Positions 24,681 to 32,916 are shown, numbered from the stretch's first letter. The stretch: DNA of 34,448 nucleotides from Cytophagaceae bacterium (GCA_027488335.1 JAIYBU010000165.1:1-34448), one strand, 5' to 3'. Numbers and translations are program-made. The notes: generated by a model from the sequence alone, not told the origin.

Positions 24681-25820
24681 TCATTTAAACTTCACACTAC
24701 TGAAATTTCCGTTTACTACAATTTTACAATCAGGCGAGCCTTTACCGATTTTACCCGTATAATATTTTACTGGATTAAAATGATGGTTTTCTTTCTTGGC
24801 ATCAGCATCGGAGTTGGTTGTAAACGAAACCCCACGTTCGTTCGGGTAACTGAAATCTCCGTAGTTAGCTTTTACTTCAAAATCATACGAAACGTTATCG
24901 CTCAAAACCAAATTCACAGGTGAATAACTGGCGTTGAGGTTCAATTCTTTGACATTCTTGCCCAATTCACCCAATTTAAAACCTCCCGAAAATTCGATTT
25001 TTAAATTCGATGATTCATTGATAGTACCAATCAAACCACTTGAATACGATATTTTTGCGTTCAACTTTCCAACTTCTTTAATATCAATATCGCCAAAACT
25101 ATTATTAAAAATCAAATCATCGGCACGGTCCATCTTTATACCCGAATAGGAGGCCTTCAATTTTCCACCAGTCATTGAGCGAATCGTTGAGCCTTTACTA
25201 AACGACAAACTAATATCTGACTGTGGATTAGAAATATCTTCGGCAATCAATTTTCCATAACTCTGATTCACCATCAACAACGAACTAAATGAAGGCAAAA
25301 TCGTATTTCCGAACGAGTTTTTTATTGTCAGCCCATTCTCTTTCGGCATAAAAACCTTATAATCAATCTTTAAAGAGCTTTTTTCGTTACTTCTACCTTT
25401 CCAATTCCACGTATTATTGTTGTAATTACCTTCTTCACGGTCAATCGTGGTTTTGATACTCACCATGCCATCGACTTTTTTGCCTTTTACATCAACCGTA
25501 CTGATAAAATTAGCGGCTCGCTCTTCAGAATTCGCATTAGCCAAAATCGTCACCTCAACTTTAATCTCATCTTTATTCCAAAAACTCACGTTTATATCTC
25601 CAAACTGATTTTCGAGCGACACTTTATCACTGGTCGAAAGTGAATATGAAAACGTAATGTTTTTACGGCGTTCAATCCATTCTGGCATTGAGCTTTGTGC
25701 CGGGTCACTATTATTGGCAAAAGATATAATCGTAATAAACGAAAATAATGCTGTTATTAACTTCCCCATCAATCGAGAATTAGGAGAAGCCGACTTATAC
25801 CATTGTGTTTTTCTTTTCAT
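24681..25820 (-). CDS. DUF4097-like envelope protein
   Basis: The 379-residue protein has many short beta-strand repeats such as VSLENQFGDINVSFWNKDEI, LTIKNSFGNTILPSFSS and DLIFNNSFGDIDIKEVG, a pattern of parallel beta-helix proteins of the DUF4097/adhesin-like class. The ATG at 25820 overlaps the upstream gene by 26 nt; Met18 at 25769 gives a more typical Sec signal (MGKLITALFSFITIISFANN), so the true start may be there. It is the third gene of an ECF sigma operon and is probably exported under control of, or as part of, that system. Function is unknown; surface or periplasmic location is inferred from the signal and fold. Confidence 0.8.
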   Translation of the reverse strand: MKRKTQWYKSASPNSRLMGKLITALFSFITIISFANNSDPAQSSMPEWIERRKNITFSYSLSTSDKVSLENQFGDINVSFWNKDEIKVEVTILANANSEERAANFISTVDVKGKKVDGMVSIKTTIDREEGNYNNNTWNWKGRSNEKSSLKIDYKVFMPKENGLTIKNSFGNTILPSFSSLLMVNQSYGKLIAEDISNPQSDISLSFSKGSTIRSMTGGKLKASYSGIKMDRADDLIFNNSFGDIDIKEVGKLNAKISYSSGLIGTINESSNLKIEFSGGFKLGELGKNVKELNLNASYSPVNLVLSDNVSYDFEVKANYGDFSYPNERGVSFTTNSDADAKKENHHFNPVKYYTGKIGKGSPDCKIVVNGNFSSVKFK

Positions 25821-26370
25821 TTTTTGCTTCTTTAATTTTCTGAATAATTTCTAACTGCTGATTTAACAACTCAATCTGTATACTAAGATTTTGAATCATT
25901 GCCTTAAGCAACTCTTCTTGATTCGGATTTTTGGGTAATTCTTGTTTAAGATTCTGATAATTTTGGTTCAAAACCGTTAGTTCGGTATCAAACTGGTGAT
26001 AGAGTTCGGGGTCTTCCTTTTCGATACTCTTTAATTCTTCACGCTTTGCCTCAACCAACGATGCAAACTGTGTCAGTTCTTTCGCATAAGTTGGGCTCAA
26101 AACCATAATTTCAAGATTCTGAGAAGCAGGCTTAGCATAATTATACGCCCAATAACCCACCATCAAAAATACCGCAAATCCCGCCACCATTCCCAAGGCA
26201 AATTTCGGTCTGCTACCAATCCAATTCCGCAAACTCACGAGTTTACCTTCGGGCTGGGCATGAATGTTTTTCGCCTCTATTTTTTTCCATAAGTCAGCCG
26301 ACGGCTCGTAATCATCAAATGCCTCACGGTTATCTCTTACAAATCTTTCTAAACGATTTTTCATATCCAT
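25795..26370 (-). CDS. putative membrane-anchored anti-sigma factor
   Basis: The 191-residue protein has a cytoplasmic N-terminal part (1-55) containing SADLWKKIEAK, one membrane helix (about 57-76, FALGMVAGFAVFLMVGYWAY) and a periplasmic C-terminal coiled coil rich in Gln, Glu and Leu (about 90-185). It lies 46 nt after an ECF sigma gene, as expected of an anti-sigma factor. No zinc-binding HxxxCxxC motif is present, so it is not a classical ZAS-type protein. The same D-x-W-x-x-I-E motif occurs before the membrane helix of the partner of the second sigma factor in this window. The role is inferred from position and architecture. Confidence 0.75.
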   Translation of the reverse strand: MDMKNRLERFVRDNREAFDDYEPSADLWKKIEAKNIHAQPEGKLVSLRNWIGSRPKFALGMVAGFAVFLMVGYWAYNYAKPASQNLEIMVLSPTYAKELTQFASLVEAKREELKSIEKEDPELYHQFDTELTVLNQNYQNLKQELPKNPNQEELLKAMIQNLSIQIELLNQQLEIIQKIKEAKNEKKNTMV

Positions 26371-26416
26371 CTGCCCTCAAAGGAGAACTATATTTTACTG
26401 TGACAAAAGCCCTCAT

Positions 26417-26965
26417 TTAAAGACGGTCCGCCGCAGCGGTTGGGGGCTGTATTATTTCCAACAATCGCTTCTTTGCTCGCATGTATTGTGTGCGAGAAGT
26501 AGATTCGTTGATACCCAAAATCTTACCTATTTCTTCGTGGTCGTAGCCTTCAAATAAATACAAGGAAAGCACCACCCTAAAGCCTTCGGGTAATTGCTTC
26601 ATGCCTCGCTTGATTCGCTCAACCTCAAATTTCACTTCGTCTTCATTCAAATGATTCGACTGCAAATCGGCGATATCATGTTCGTCGCCATCAAATTCGT
26701 CAATATCTACAAACTGCACTTTTCTTGACCTAACCTGATTAATGGCTTTATTGACCACAATTTGTTTCAGCCATATACCAAATGTAGATTCCTGACGAAA
26801 ATCTTTGATTTTGGCAAAGGCATCAATAAACGATTCTTGCAATACATCTTCGGCTTCTCCTACGTGGTTGAGTATTCGCATACAGATACTAAACATGGCT
26901 TTTGAGTAGTGCTTATACAGTTCATACTGTGCTTTACTCTCGCCACGTTTGCATCGCTCGACCAA
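26417..26965 (-). CDS. ECF RNA polymerase sigma factor
   Basis: An alternative sigma factor of the ECF class. Region 2 begins LVERCKRGESKAQYELYKHY and contains GEAEDVLQESFIDAFAKI and TFGIWLKQIVVNKAINQVR; region 4 contains LPEGFRVVLSLYLFEGYDHE and EIGKILGINESTSRTQYMRA. The open frame contains no ATG before the first conserved residues. The coordinate uses TTG at 26965; ATT at 26983 would give I/M-NKHFDLVERC, which looks natural for this family. A TAA in frame lies upstream near 27020. It heads an operon with a putative anti-sigma gene and an envelope protein gene. Target genes are unknown. Confidence 0.92.
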   Translation of the reverse strand: MVERCKRGESKAQYELYKHYSKAMFSICMRILNHVGEAEDVLQESFIDAFAKIKDFRQESTFGIWLKQIVVNKAINQVRSRKVQFVDIDEFDGDEHDIADLQSNHLNEDEVKFEVERIKRGMKQLPEGFRVVLSLYLFEGYDHEEIGKILGINESTSRTQYMRAKKRLLEIIQPPTAAADRL

Positions 26966-27183
26966 ATCGAAGTGCTTATTAATGAAAATAGTGTTCGTCA
27001 GAAAAAGTGTCGTGTTTTATAGTTACAGTCAAATGACGCAACTAAAAATAAAATGTTGCATGAAACATAAAACAATTTTGAAAATTGTTTTGAAAAAATA
27101 GAAAGTCATTGGTAGGAATAAATTTCTATTCCTTTTACAAGGAGGGGTACCTATGCTGAATTTAGTTGAGAAATAGCTCATTG

Positions 27184-27203
27184 CCGTCTGCTTTAGCTGA
27201 CGG
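27184..27203. repeat. imperfect palindrome in the gap upstream of the sigma operon
   Basis: CCGTC-T-GCT-TT-AGC-T-GACGG folds into a stem with one internal T-T mismatch. It lies in the 334-nt gap 26966-27299 between the sigma gene and the PAP2-like gene, both on the minus strand. It may terminate the PAP2-like transcript or be a dispersed repeat. Nothing else in the gap can be supported: it is AT-rich, and I found no clear promoter for the sigma gene. Confidence 0.45.
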
Positions 27204-27299
27204 ACTATGGGAAAAAGTCTTTAAAAATTCGGGATGGTTCATGGTTGATATCTCTACTTTGCACAGAAATTAGAAAAATATAAGCGAGTTATAAAAAAC

Positions 27300-27974
27300 C
27301 TAAAACAACACATAAATCGAAGCCAAACTAAGCACCAAACCAAGCAGAAACCCAGCACCAACCTGTGCGGGCGTATGAGCGTTAAGAGCCAAACGAGCCG
27401 AAATAACATAGCCCGAAATAATAATCAAGAAGAGTAAAGGGAAAAAAAGCCCATGCTCGCCAAACTGCACCAATATACCAGCCAAAGCTCCAATCATGCC
27501 TCCAACGCCAGCCGCATGAGCCGAAATTTGCCACCAAAGACTAATAATTCCTACACATAAAATAACAGCTGCAATGCTCCACAAAATAAATCCACACGGA
27601 AAAAGCATCGAATTTTTTGAATACAGAAAATATCCCAAAGCGGTATAGATAAGAGCTGTCACAAAATACGGCAGTCGACGGTCTTTTAGATTATCAAGTT
27701 TTAGGCTACTAATTACTCCCCAACGTTTTAATAAATATACAAAATAAGCAGGCAAAGCAAAAGTATAAATAAACACAAAGCCTACTACTGCCAGTTTCAT
27801 GAGTAATTCGAGTGGTTCGGCCCCCAGCGGAGCAGGTGCAATAAACAAAAGCAGTAAAAATAAAATTGTAGGCATCAACAAAGGATGCACAGCCACCGAA
27901 AGAAAATTAGCGAGTCGAGTGTTCAAACGAATAATTGTTTTTTGTCCAAAGTTATCAAAACGAAAGCATCTCAC
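27300..27974 (-). CDS. PAP2-like integral membrane protein
   Basis: The 224-residue protein has about six membrane helices and a C-terminal region reminiscent of PAP2 phosphatases: ISAHAAGVGG (with His) and ARLALNAHTPAQVGAGFLLG (Arg and His of the last motif). The early PAP2 motif KxxxxxxRP is not obvious, though LKDRRLPYFVT may correspond to it, so catalytic competence is uncertain. No ATG opens the frame: the coordinate uses GTG at 27974; TTG at 27923 (LNTRLANFLS) is an alternative that places the first helix close to the N-terminus. It is divergent from the GNAT gene. A lipid phosphatase role is inference. Confidence 0.8.
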   Translation of the reverse strand: MRCFRFDNFGQKTIIRLNTRLANFLSVAVHPLLMPTILFLLLLFIAPAPLGAEPLELLMKLAVVGFVFIYTFALPAYFVYLLKRWGVISSLKLDNLKDRRLPYFVTALIYTALGYFLYSKNSMLFPCGFILWSIAAVILCVGIISLWWQISAHAAGVGGMIGALAGILVQFGEHGLFFPLLFLIIISGYVISARLALNAHTPAQVGAGFLLGLVLSLASIYVLF

Positions 27975-27995
27975 AAAGCGAAGCCTGCCTTAAAA

Positions 27996-28021
27996 ATTTT
28001 TAGTTTTTACGAACTAAAAAT
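27996..28021. repeat. hairpin in the divergent region before PAP2-like and GNAT genes
   Basis: A perfect 10-bp inverted repeat (ATTTTTAGTT at 27996-28005, AACTAAAAAT at 28012-28021) encloses TTTACG. It is 22 nt upstream of the PAP2-like start on the minus strand. It may be an operator or a dispersed palindrome. The rest of the 310-nt gap 27975-28284 contains no gene that I can support, and I found no clear promoter. Confidence 0.5.
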
Positions 28022-28284
28022 AAAAGCCCTTCGTTATTCTGATGCAACGAAAAATATTAGGTCTAATTTTTGGATATTATTCCGAAACCTAACATCTTTG
28101 CATCCTATTTTAAGAAATGCACATCAGACTCCCCATATCGCCAGTTCGACGATTCCGATATTTCAATATCAGACAGTAATTGTTTTACCCCCTTGGTAAA
28201 GCCCACTTCTCATCAAAAGTTTTCTTATTTTTCATTTAAAACCATTTAGGATACAGCGTCTCCGTTTGAGGGAAAGCCCAATAA

Positions 28285-29010
28285 ATGACGATGAATAACT
28301 CAGCACTCACATCCGAAGATTTATATCTTGTTCAAGTAGCCAATGAAAGTCACTACAATTTGGCCGAAACTATTTGTGATGAAATGGCCGAAAGTGCCAA
28401 AGCTCGTGGCACGGGTATTGCCAAGCGTTCGCCCGATTATCTAAGAGAAAAAATGCGTGAAGGCAAAGCCATCATCGCACTTACCCGTGAAGGCGACTGG
28501 ATGGGATTTTGTTACATCGAAACATGGGAACATGGCAAATTTGTAGCAAATTCGGGGCTTATCGTGCACCCCGGATACCGCAAAAGTGGCATCGCTACCC
28601 GAATCAAGCAGAAAGCATTTGAGTTGTCTCGCAAGAAATACCCCGATGCAAAAATTATTGGCCTAACTACAAGTTTGGCCGTAATGAAAATCAATTCTGA
28701 TTTAGGCTATGAACCAACAACTTTCAGCGAATTACCAGCCGATGATGCTTTTTGGAAAGGCTGCTCAAGCTGCGTAAACTACGATGTGCTTACTCGTACC
28801 AATCGCAAGCATTGTTTGTGTACGGGTATGTTATTTGACCCTATTGAAGCCAAAAAGAAAGAAGAAGCTGGCAATAAAAAAGAAGACCAATGGGATTTCT
28901 TGACAGAATCGCCATTATACGAACGTTGGATGAGATTTAAGCAAAGAATCTTATTACGACGTGAAGAACGTCGAAAAAAAAAATTGGAGGAAGCCGAATT
29001 GATGGTATAA
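28285..29010 (+). CDS. GNAT family N-acetyltransferase with Cys-rich insert
   Basis: The 241-residue protein has a GNAT core: VANSGLIVHPGYRKSGIATR, with an acetyl-CoA loop at RKSGIA (99-104), then IIGLTTSLAVMKINSDLGYE. A distinctive segment follows with Cys160, Cys163, Cys177 and Cys179 (CSSC and CLC), possibly a metal site, and a basic C-terminal tail (LLRREERRKKKLEEAE). I recall similar Bacteroidota proteins encoded beside argininosuccinate synthase and proposed as N-acetylglutamate synthases. Here no arginine gene is adjacent, so that function is only a possibility. The start ATG-ACG-ATG offers two nearby starts. A terminator follows. Confidence 0.87.
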   Translation: MTMNNSALTSEDLYLVQVANESHYNLAETICDEMAESAKARGTGIAKRSPDYLREKMREGKAIIALTREGDWMGFCYIETWEHGKFVANSGLIVHPGYRKSGIATRIKQKAFELSRKKYPDAKIIGLTTSLAVMKINSDLGYEPTTFSELPADDAFWKGCSSCVNYDVLTRTNRKHCLCTGMLFDPIEAKKKEEAGNKKEDQWDFLTESPLYERWMRFKQRILLRREERRKKKLEEAELMV

Positions 29011-29063
29011 TTGACACCATTAAAGGTAGAATCGAATAAAAATATATCATTGTTTGAAATCAG

Positions 29064-29099
29064 CAAAACGTGCCATGCTTCAACGTGTGGCACGTTTTG
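29064..29099 (+). terminator. terminator after the GNAT gene
   Basis: A perfect 12-bp inverted repeat (29064-29075 and 29088-29099, CAAAACGTGCCA with its complement) has a 12-base loop. A T-rich stretch follows on the plus strand. It lies 54 nt after the stop. Confidence 0.75.
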
Positions 29100-29129
29100 T
29101 TTGTTTATAGTCTTGTCATTTAATCGTGC

Positions 29130-29137
29130 TATATTTG
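29130..29137 (+). promoter_or_regulatory. candidate -7 promoter element of the EamA gene
   Basis: TATATTTG matches TAnnTTTG exactly and lies 16 nt before the EamA start codon, predicting a very short leader. The upstream TTG at 29113-29115 is only 14 bp away and the next TTTG is 26 bp away, so the -33 element is not convincing. Confidence 0.45.
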
Positions 29138-29153
29138 CACAAAAAAACGCTTC

Positions 29154-30041
29154 ATGGATTCAAAACCTCTACCGAAAGATTACCTAAAACTACATTTCAT
29201 TGTCATTATTCTGGGTTTTACGGCTATTTTGGGTCGTTTGACCGAAGTCTCCTCTTTGGGGGTAGTGTTTTATCGCACCTTACTGGCAGCATCTGGTATG
29301 TGGATTGTTGCCCAATTTCAGAGAAAAAGTCTAAAAGTTTCGTGGAAAGAAGCAATGCCCTTGCTGGGTGTTGGAGCAATTATGTCATTTCACTGGATAT
29401 GCTTCTTTGGTTCGGCTCGTGCTTCTACGGTGGCAGTTAGTTTAGTAACTTTTTCTACAACCTCGTTTTTTACGAGTATCATCGAGCCAATCGTGCGTAA
29501 AACCAAAATCAGTTGGGTAGAAGTTTTTCTCGGAATTTTAGTGGTTTTAGGAATGTATTTCGTCTTTACTTTTGAAGGAAAATACATTACGGGGATTATA
29601 ATCGGCTTGGTTGGAGCGTTGTTGGCAACCATTTTTTCGGTAATAAATGCCCAATTTGCCCAAAAATACGATGCTCAAATCGTTACTTTCTACGAAATGG
29701 TTGGGGCTTTTGGTGCTACATGGATTTACATCCCTCTCATTATCTTCGCCTTACCGAATGAGCATTTTCAGCTAACACCTACTCATTACGATTGGCTTTG
29801 GGTTGGCATTTTGGGCTTGGTGTGTACGGTATATCCGTATATCGAAATGATGCACTTGCTCAAAAAAATATCGGCATTTACACTCAATCTTTCTATCAAT
29901 ATGGAGCCTATTTACGGCATCATTATGGCCTATTTTATCTTTGGCGAAAGCGAAAAAATGACTTCGGGCTTTTATATCGGCGGTGCTTTAATTTTACTAT
30001 CAGTGGTGCTGCATCCGTTTTTGAAGAAGAAACGATTTTAA
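29154..30041 (+). CDS. EamA/DMT-family transporter
   Basis: An inner-membrane drug/metabolite-type exporter. The 295-residue protein has about ten hydrophobic helices in two EamA repeats, for example LHFIVIILGFTAILGRLTEV and VVFYRTLLAASGMWIVAQF in the first and ITGIIIGLVGALLATIFSVI, GILGLVCTVYPYIEMMHLL and FTLNLSINMEPIYGIIMAYF in the second. The SINMEPI segment with a conserved Glu-Pro is typical of the family. The start ATG at 29154 is the only reasonable one. The stop codon overlaps that of the convergent gene by 4 nt. Substrate cannot be told from sequence; amino acids or metabolites are usual. Confidence 0.93.
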   Translation: MDSKPLPKDYLKLHFIVIILGFTAILGRLTEVSSLGVVFYRTLLAASGMWIVAQFQRKSLKVSWKEAMPLLGVGAIMSFHWICFFGSARASTVAVSLVTFSTTSFFTSIIEPIVRKTKISWVEVFLGILVVLGMYFVFTFEGKYITGIIIGLVGALLATIFSVINAQFAQKYDAQIVTFYEMVGAFGATWIYIPLIIFALPNEHFQLTPTHYDWLWVGILGLVCTVYPYIEMMHLLKKISAFTLNLSINMEPIYGIIMAYFIFGESEKMTSGFYIGGALILLSVVLHPFLKKKRF

Positions 30042-30885
30042 TAGAAAACTGTTACTCCAAACATTAGTTTATTTTTTACAAAAAATTGCTCCCAATGTTT
30101 CTTAAATGGCGTTTTAATCCAATTATCATATTCGGACGACTCTTTCGATAAAGCAAGTACTGGTTCAACATTATAACCAAATTTTATTGGCTCGTAAACT
30201 CCATTATCGACAAAACCCAATATTTCTAACGAGATAAACATTCCGTCGTTAGAAAATTGAATATTTTTATCAAGTACGTTAATTGTAACAGTAGATTGAT
30301 GTGGCTTTATATCTTTGACAATTGCTTGTTGAAGAATTTCTCGTCCTGGACAATTACAGCCAAAATCAACTGAATATAAACGAATCATTATTCGTGAATC
30401 TTTCGTTTGACCTCCTTTCAAAAATTTCAAAAATATAGAGTCAATATTTCCATCTTTTTGATAAACATTTTTTAATCGAATCGCCCATTGTGTACCTATT
30501 ACGGGTTTTAAATATCGTTTTTGTTTGTCCCAGTAATTTCCCACTTTATAGACTTTATCCTTTTCTTTTTTCACCTTAACAACAGTTTCTTCTAACTCAA
30601 AAAACTTTGGTTGAAGAAAAATTTTAGACTGATTTTTTATTTTTTTGTATTCACTGTTAATGTTTCATATCCAATACAAGAAATAGATAAAGAATCGTCA
30701 ATAGGCAAATCCATTTCAAGTCTTCCAAATTCATCAGAATACATTCCTAACTTTGACTTTAATAATATTACAGAAGCATATTGAATCGGGACATTATCTG
30801 TTTTACTAAGGAGTTGCAGTTTAACCGTCTGTGCCGACACACAAATTGTATTGAAAAGCAGCAAAAAGCAGAAGTATTTTTTCAT
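30038..30885 (-). pseudogene. carboxypeptidase-regulatory-like protein, frame broken at an A7 tract
   Basis: The ATG at 30885 gives a signal peptide (MKKYFCFLLLFNTICVSAQ) and the start of a CarboxypepD_reg-like domain (PIQYASVILLKSKLGMYSDE, LSISCIGYETL), then stops at 30637 after 82 residues. The next frame is open across the break and continues IKNQSKIFLQPKFFELEETV and KVYKVGNYWDKQKRYLKPVI to the stop at 30038. Joined by a -1 shift, the two parts give one 282-residue protein with a natural domain continuation. The break is at seven consecutive A on the coding strand. It could be a real pseudogene, an assembly error in a homopolymer, a phase-variable site or productive frameshifting. The product would be an exported surface or periplasmic protein of unknown role. 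Confidence 0.8.
30640..30646 (-). other. A-AAA-AAA slippery heptamer at the frame break
   Basis: On the coding strand the zero-frame codons ACA-AAA-AAA end in exactly A-AAA-AAA, the X-XXY-YYZ form of a -1 ribosomal frameshift site, followed directly by the TAA stop at 30639-30637. A second run of six A (30638-30633) follows. Re-reading one A restores the downstream frame. A7 runs also cause transcriptional slippage and sequencing errors. I see no obvious strong stem-loop just downstream. Confidence 0.6.
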
Positions 30886-30912
30886 TACACTAAAATAACA
30901 AGTTATAAAACC

Positions 30913-30949
30913 AAAAAGCCTTTCAAAAATAAATTTTGAAAGGCTTTTT
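30913..30949 (-). terminator. terminator after rpmE2
   Basis: A perfect 16-bp inverted repeat (30913-30928 with 30934-30949, core AAGCCTTTC/GAAAGGCTT) has a 5-base loop. It begins 18 nt after the L31 stop on the minus strand and is flanked by A/T runs on both sides. Confidence 0.85.
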
Positions 30950-30967
30950 TTCTGATACCGAAGAAAA

Positions 30968-31213
30968 TTATTTCTTACCGTAACGTCTGTTGAATTTATC
31001 AACACGACCTGCTGTATCAAGCAATACATTTTTACCAGTATAGAATGGGTGTGAGTCAGAGCTAACCTCCACTTTGTAAACTGGGTATTCGTTACCATCT
31101 TCCCAAACGATACTTTCTTTGGTATTGGCACATGATTTTGTCAAGAATTTGAAACCCGTTGACAAATCCCAGAAAACAACTGGTCTATAATTTGGATGAA
31201 TATCTTTTTTCAT
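30968..31213 (-). CDS. rpmE2: 50S ribosomal protein L31, type B
   Basis: A ribosomal protein of the large subunit in its zinc-independent form. The 81-residue product begins [20 protein letters not shown] and contains [31 protein letters not shown] and the C-terminal [11 protein letters not shown], all typical of type B L31. The CxxC zinc ligands of type A are missing; only one Cys (in KSCANT) is present. A consensus Bacteroidota promoter lies upstream and a strong terminator follows, so it is a single-gene unit. In some bacteria type B copies replace the zinc form under zinc limitation; whether that applies here is unknown, since no second copy is visible. Confidence 0.97.
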   Translation of the reverse strand: MKKDIHPNYRPVVFWDLSTGFKFLTKSCANTKESIVWEDGNEYPVYKVEVSSDSHPFYTGKNVLLDTAGRVDKFNRRYGKK

Positions 31214-31257
31214 TACTTTATTTATTGAAATTCCTATTATTTTTCTAAAACGGACTG

Positions 31258-31288
31258 CAAAATTAGAGATTTCAACCGAAAAAACAAA
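31258..31288 (-). promoter_or_regulatory. Bacteroidota-type promoter of rpmE2
   Basis: On the minus strand TTTG (31288-31285) is followed after 19 bases by TAATTTTG (31265-31258), an excellent match to TTTG-N19-TAnnTTTG. Transcription would start near 31251, about 38 nt before the L31 start. The rest of the gap 31214-31479 shows no gene. Confidence 0.65.
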
Positions 31289-31479
31289 AAGTCTTCAATT
31301 ATTTTAGTAGTTTTTTCTAATAATTTTATTGCAAAACTCAGAACAACTACTTTTCGCTCCTAAAAACCTTGAAAATACTTACAGCCAAATAGTTAAGACC
31401 GAAAAATATTTTCATCTTCATACAACTTTAAGGGTGTATTCTGCATTTACATCATAGGAAACGTCAGTTACAAAACCAC

Positions 31480-32034
31480 TTGATAGCAACCTCGACCATC
31501 GAAAGCTTACGAAGCAAAAACCCCATTGCCCAAAAGAATATTTTTGAGCATTATGGAAGCTTTTTGTATCGGGTGGCATATCGCTACGTGCGTGACCGCA
31601 TGACAGCCGAAGATTTGGTGGTTGATTCTTTTCTAAAGATTTTTGAGGGAGCAGTTAATTTTAGGTTCGATAATTTACGGTCGTTTGAAGCTTGGATGAA
31701 AAGAATTGTTATTAACGAGTCGCTGATGCTACTCAGAAAACAAGCAAATTTTCAACTAATGCCCGAAAGTGAGGCTATTGAAACACCCGTTGATGCTAAT
31801 ATACTGGATTCGATTTCGAGCGATGAAATTTATCAGCTCATTGCCGAGCTGCCCGATGGATATCGTACAGTCTTCAATCTATTTGCTATTGAAGGCTATT
31901 CGCACAAAGAAATTGCCGAACAACTTCATATCAATGAAGGTACATCAAAATCGCAACTAAACCACGCTCGAAAATTATTACAGAAGAAAATTCTACTAAT
32001 GAATAAAACACATGCAAACAGAGGAGTTTTATAA
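31480..32034 (+). CDS. ECF RNA polymerase sigma factor (second copy in window)
   Basis: An alternative sigma factor. Region 2 contains IFEHYGSFLYRVAYRYVRDR, TAEDLVVDSFLKIFEG and SFEAWMKRIVINESLMLLRK; region 4 contains LPDGYRTVFNLFAIEGYSHK and EIAEQLHINEGTSKSQLNHA. It is 184 residues from a TTG start (reading MIATSTIESLRSKNP); no ATG exists in the open frame before the conserved part, so a rare start is needed. The downstream putative anti-sigma gene overlaps its end by 23 nt, showing tight coupling. The architecture mirrors the sigma operon at 24681-26965. Signal and targets are unknown. Confidence 0.92.
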   Translation: MIATSTIESLRSKNPIAQKNIFEHYGSFLYRVAYRYVRDRMTAEDLVVDSFLKIFEGAVNFRFDNLRSFEAWMKRIVINESLMLLRKQANFQLMPESEAIETPVDANILDSISSDEIYQLIAELPDGYRTVFNLFAIEGYSHKEIAEQLHINEGTSKSQLNHARKLLQKKILLMNKTHANRGVL

Positions 32035-32836
32035 GAAAATTCAAGAAAAAATCAGTAAAAGTGATTTTGAAAGAAATTCGCCATTCGGAGAATCTCAGCT
32101 TTTTGAATGGAACAAACAAGACGCATGGCAACGCATCGAACAAAAACAAACGAAGCGTAAAACGCCTTTTGTTTGGTGGCAGGCAGTAGCAGCAAGTGTA
32201 ATTTTGCTGGGCGGACTGGGCATGTATTTCTACAATCAAAAAACAGATATAACAACTAATAACCAAGCCATTATCAACATAAATCCTACTATTTCAACAC
32301 AACCAATCGTAAGCCCCACTTCTGAATCTACACAACTAATAGTCAATAAAGATAACCGCACAAATAAGGCGGTAAAAGTTATGGCTACCACTAACAAACA
32401 GACAATAGAACAAATAATTCTCCCAAGTTCTATGAAAGAAGGTTTAGTAGCAGAAGAGTCAGTCGTGGCAGTCAATGAAACACAAAACATTGTTTCATCG
32501 AGCGAAAACGAATCGAATACGAATCAGCAAACACCTGCGAATGATAATTATAGATTTGTGCCATATCAAGGCTTTATTGAGAAACGTGTTACTCAACCAC
32601 GCCGTGAGCGAGTAGCGATTCTGGAAATTCCCGACGATGAAGAAGACTATAATCAAACATCTCGTAAGGAAGAGAAAAAGGGCTTGATGGCTCGTTTAAG
32701 TAGAAAAATTGGCAAAAAAGGAACTGAAGCAACCGAAGAATTACCTTCCATCAACAATAGACCCAACAAGGTTTGGGCTTTTGTAAAAGAAAGCTTCAAA
32801 AATGAAACAATGGCTGCCGATTCAACCAATAGGTAG
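32012..32836 (+). CDS. putative membrane-anchored anti-sigma factor
   Basis: The 274-residue protein has a cytoplasmic N-terminus with KQDAWQRIEQK (about 36-46), one membrane helix (about 53-74, PFVWWQAVAASVILLGGLGM) and a long periplasmic part rich in Thr, Asn, Ser and Gln (80-180), then a more charged C-terminal part. It begins inside the sigma gene, 23 nt before its end. The zinc-type anti-sigma motif is absent. The shared D-x-W-x-x-I-E motif links it to the protein at 25795-26370. The anti-sigma role is inferred from gene order, overlap and topology. Confidence 0.75.
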   Translation: MQTEEFYKKIQEKISKSDFERNSPFGESQLFEWNKQDAWQRIEQKQTKRKTPFVWWQAVAASVILLGGLGMYFYNQKTDITTNNQAIININPTISTQPIVSPTSESTQLIVNKDNRTNKAVKVMATTNKQTIEQIILPSSMKEGLVAEESVVAVNETQNIVSSSENESNTNQQTPANDNYRFVPYQGFIEKRVTQPRRERVAILEIPDDEEDYNQTSRKEEKKGLMARLSRKIGKKGTEATEELPSINNRPNKVWAFVKESFKNETMAADSTNR

Positions 32837-32916
32837 TTTTTGTCTGTGTAGAAAATGGCATAACGTAAAAGTTTTCGCACACCTCATATTAGCTTTAGCC
32901 AAAAACCCACTCTCCG

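Noticed and set aside
30886..31131. N-terminal extension of the frameshifted gene (82 residues)
   Set aside because: It overlaps the rpmE2 gene and its terminator; the ATG at 30885 gives a clean signal peptide.
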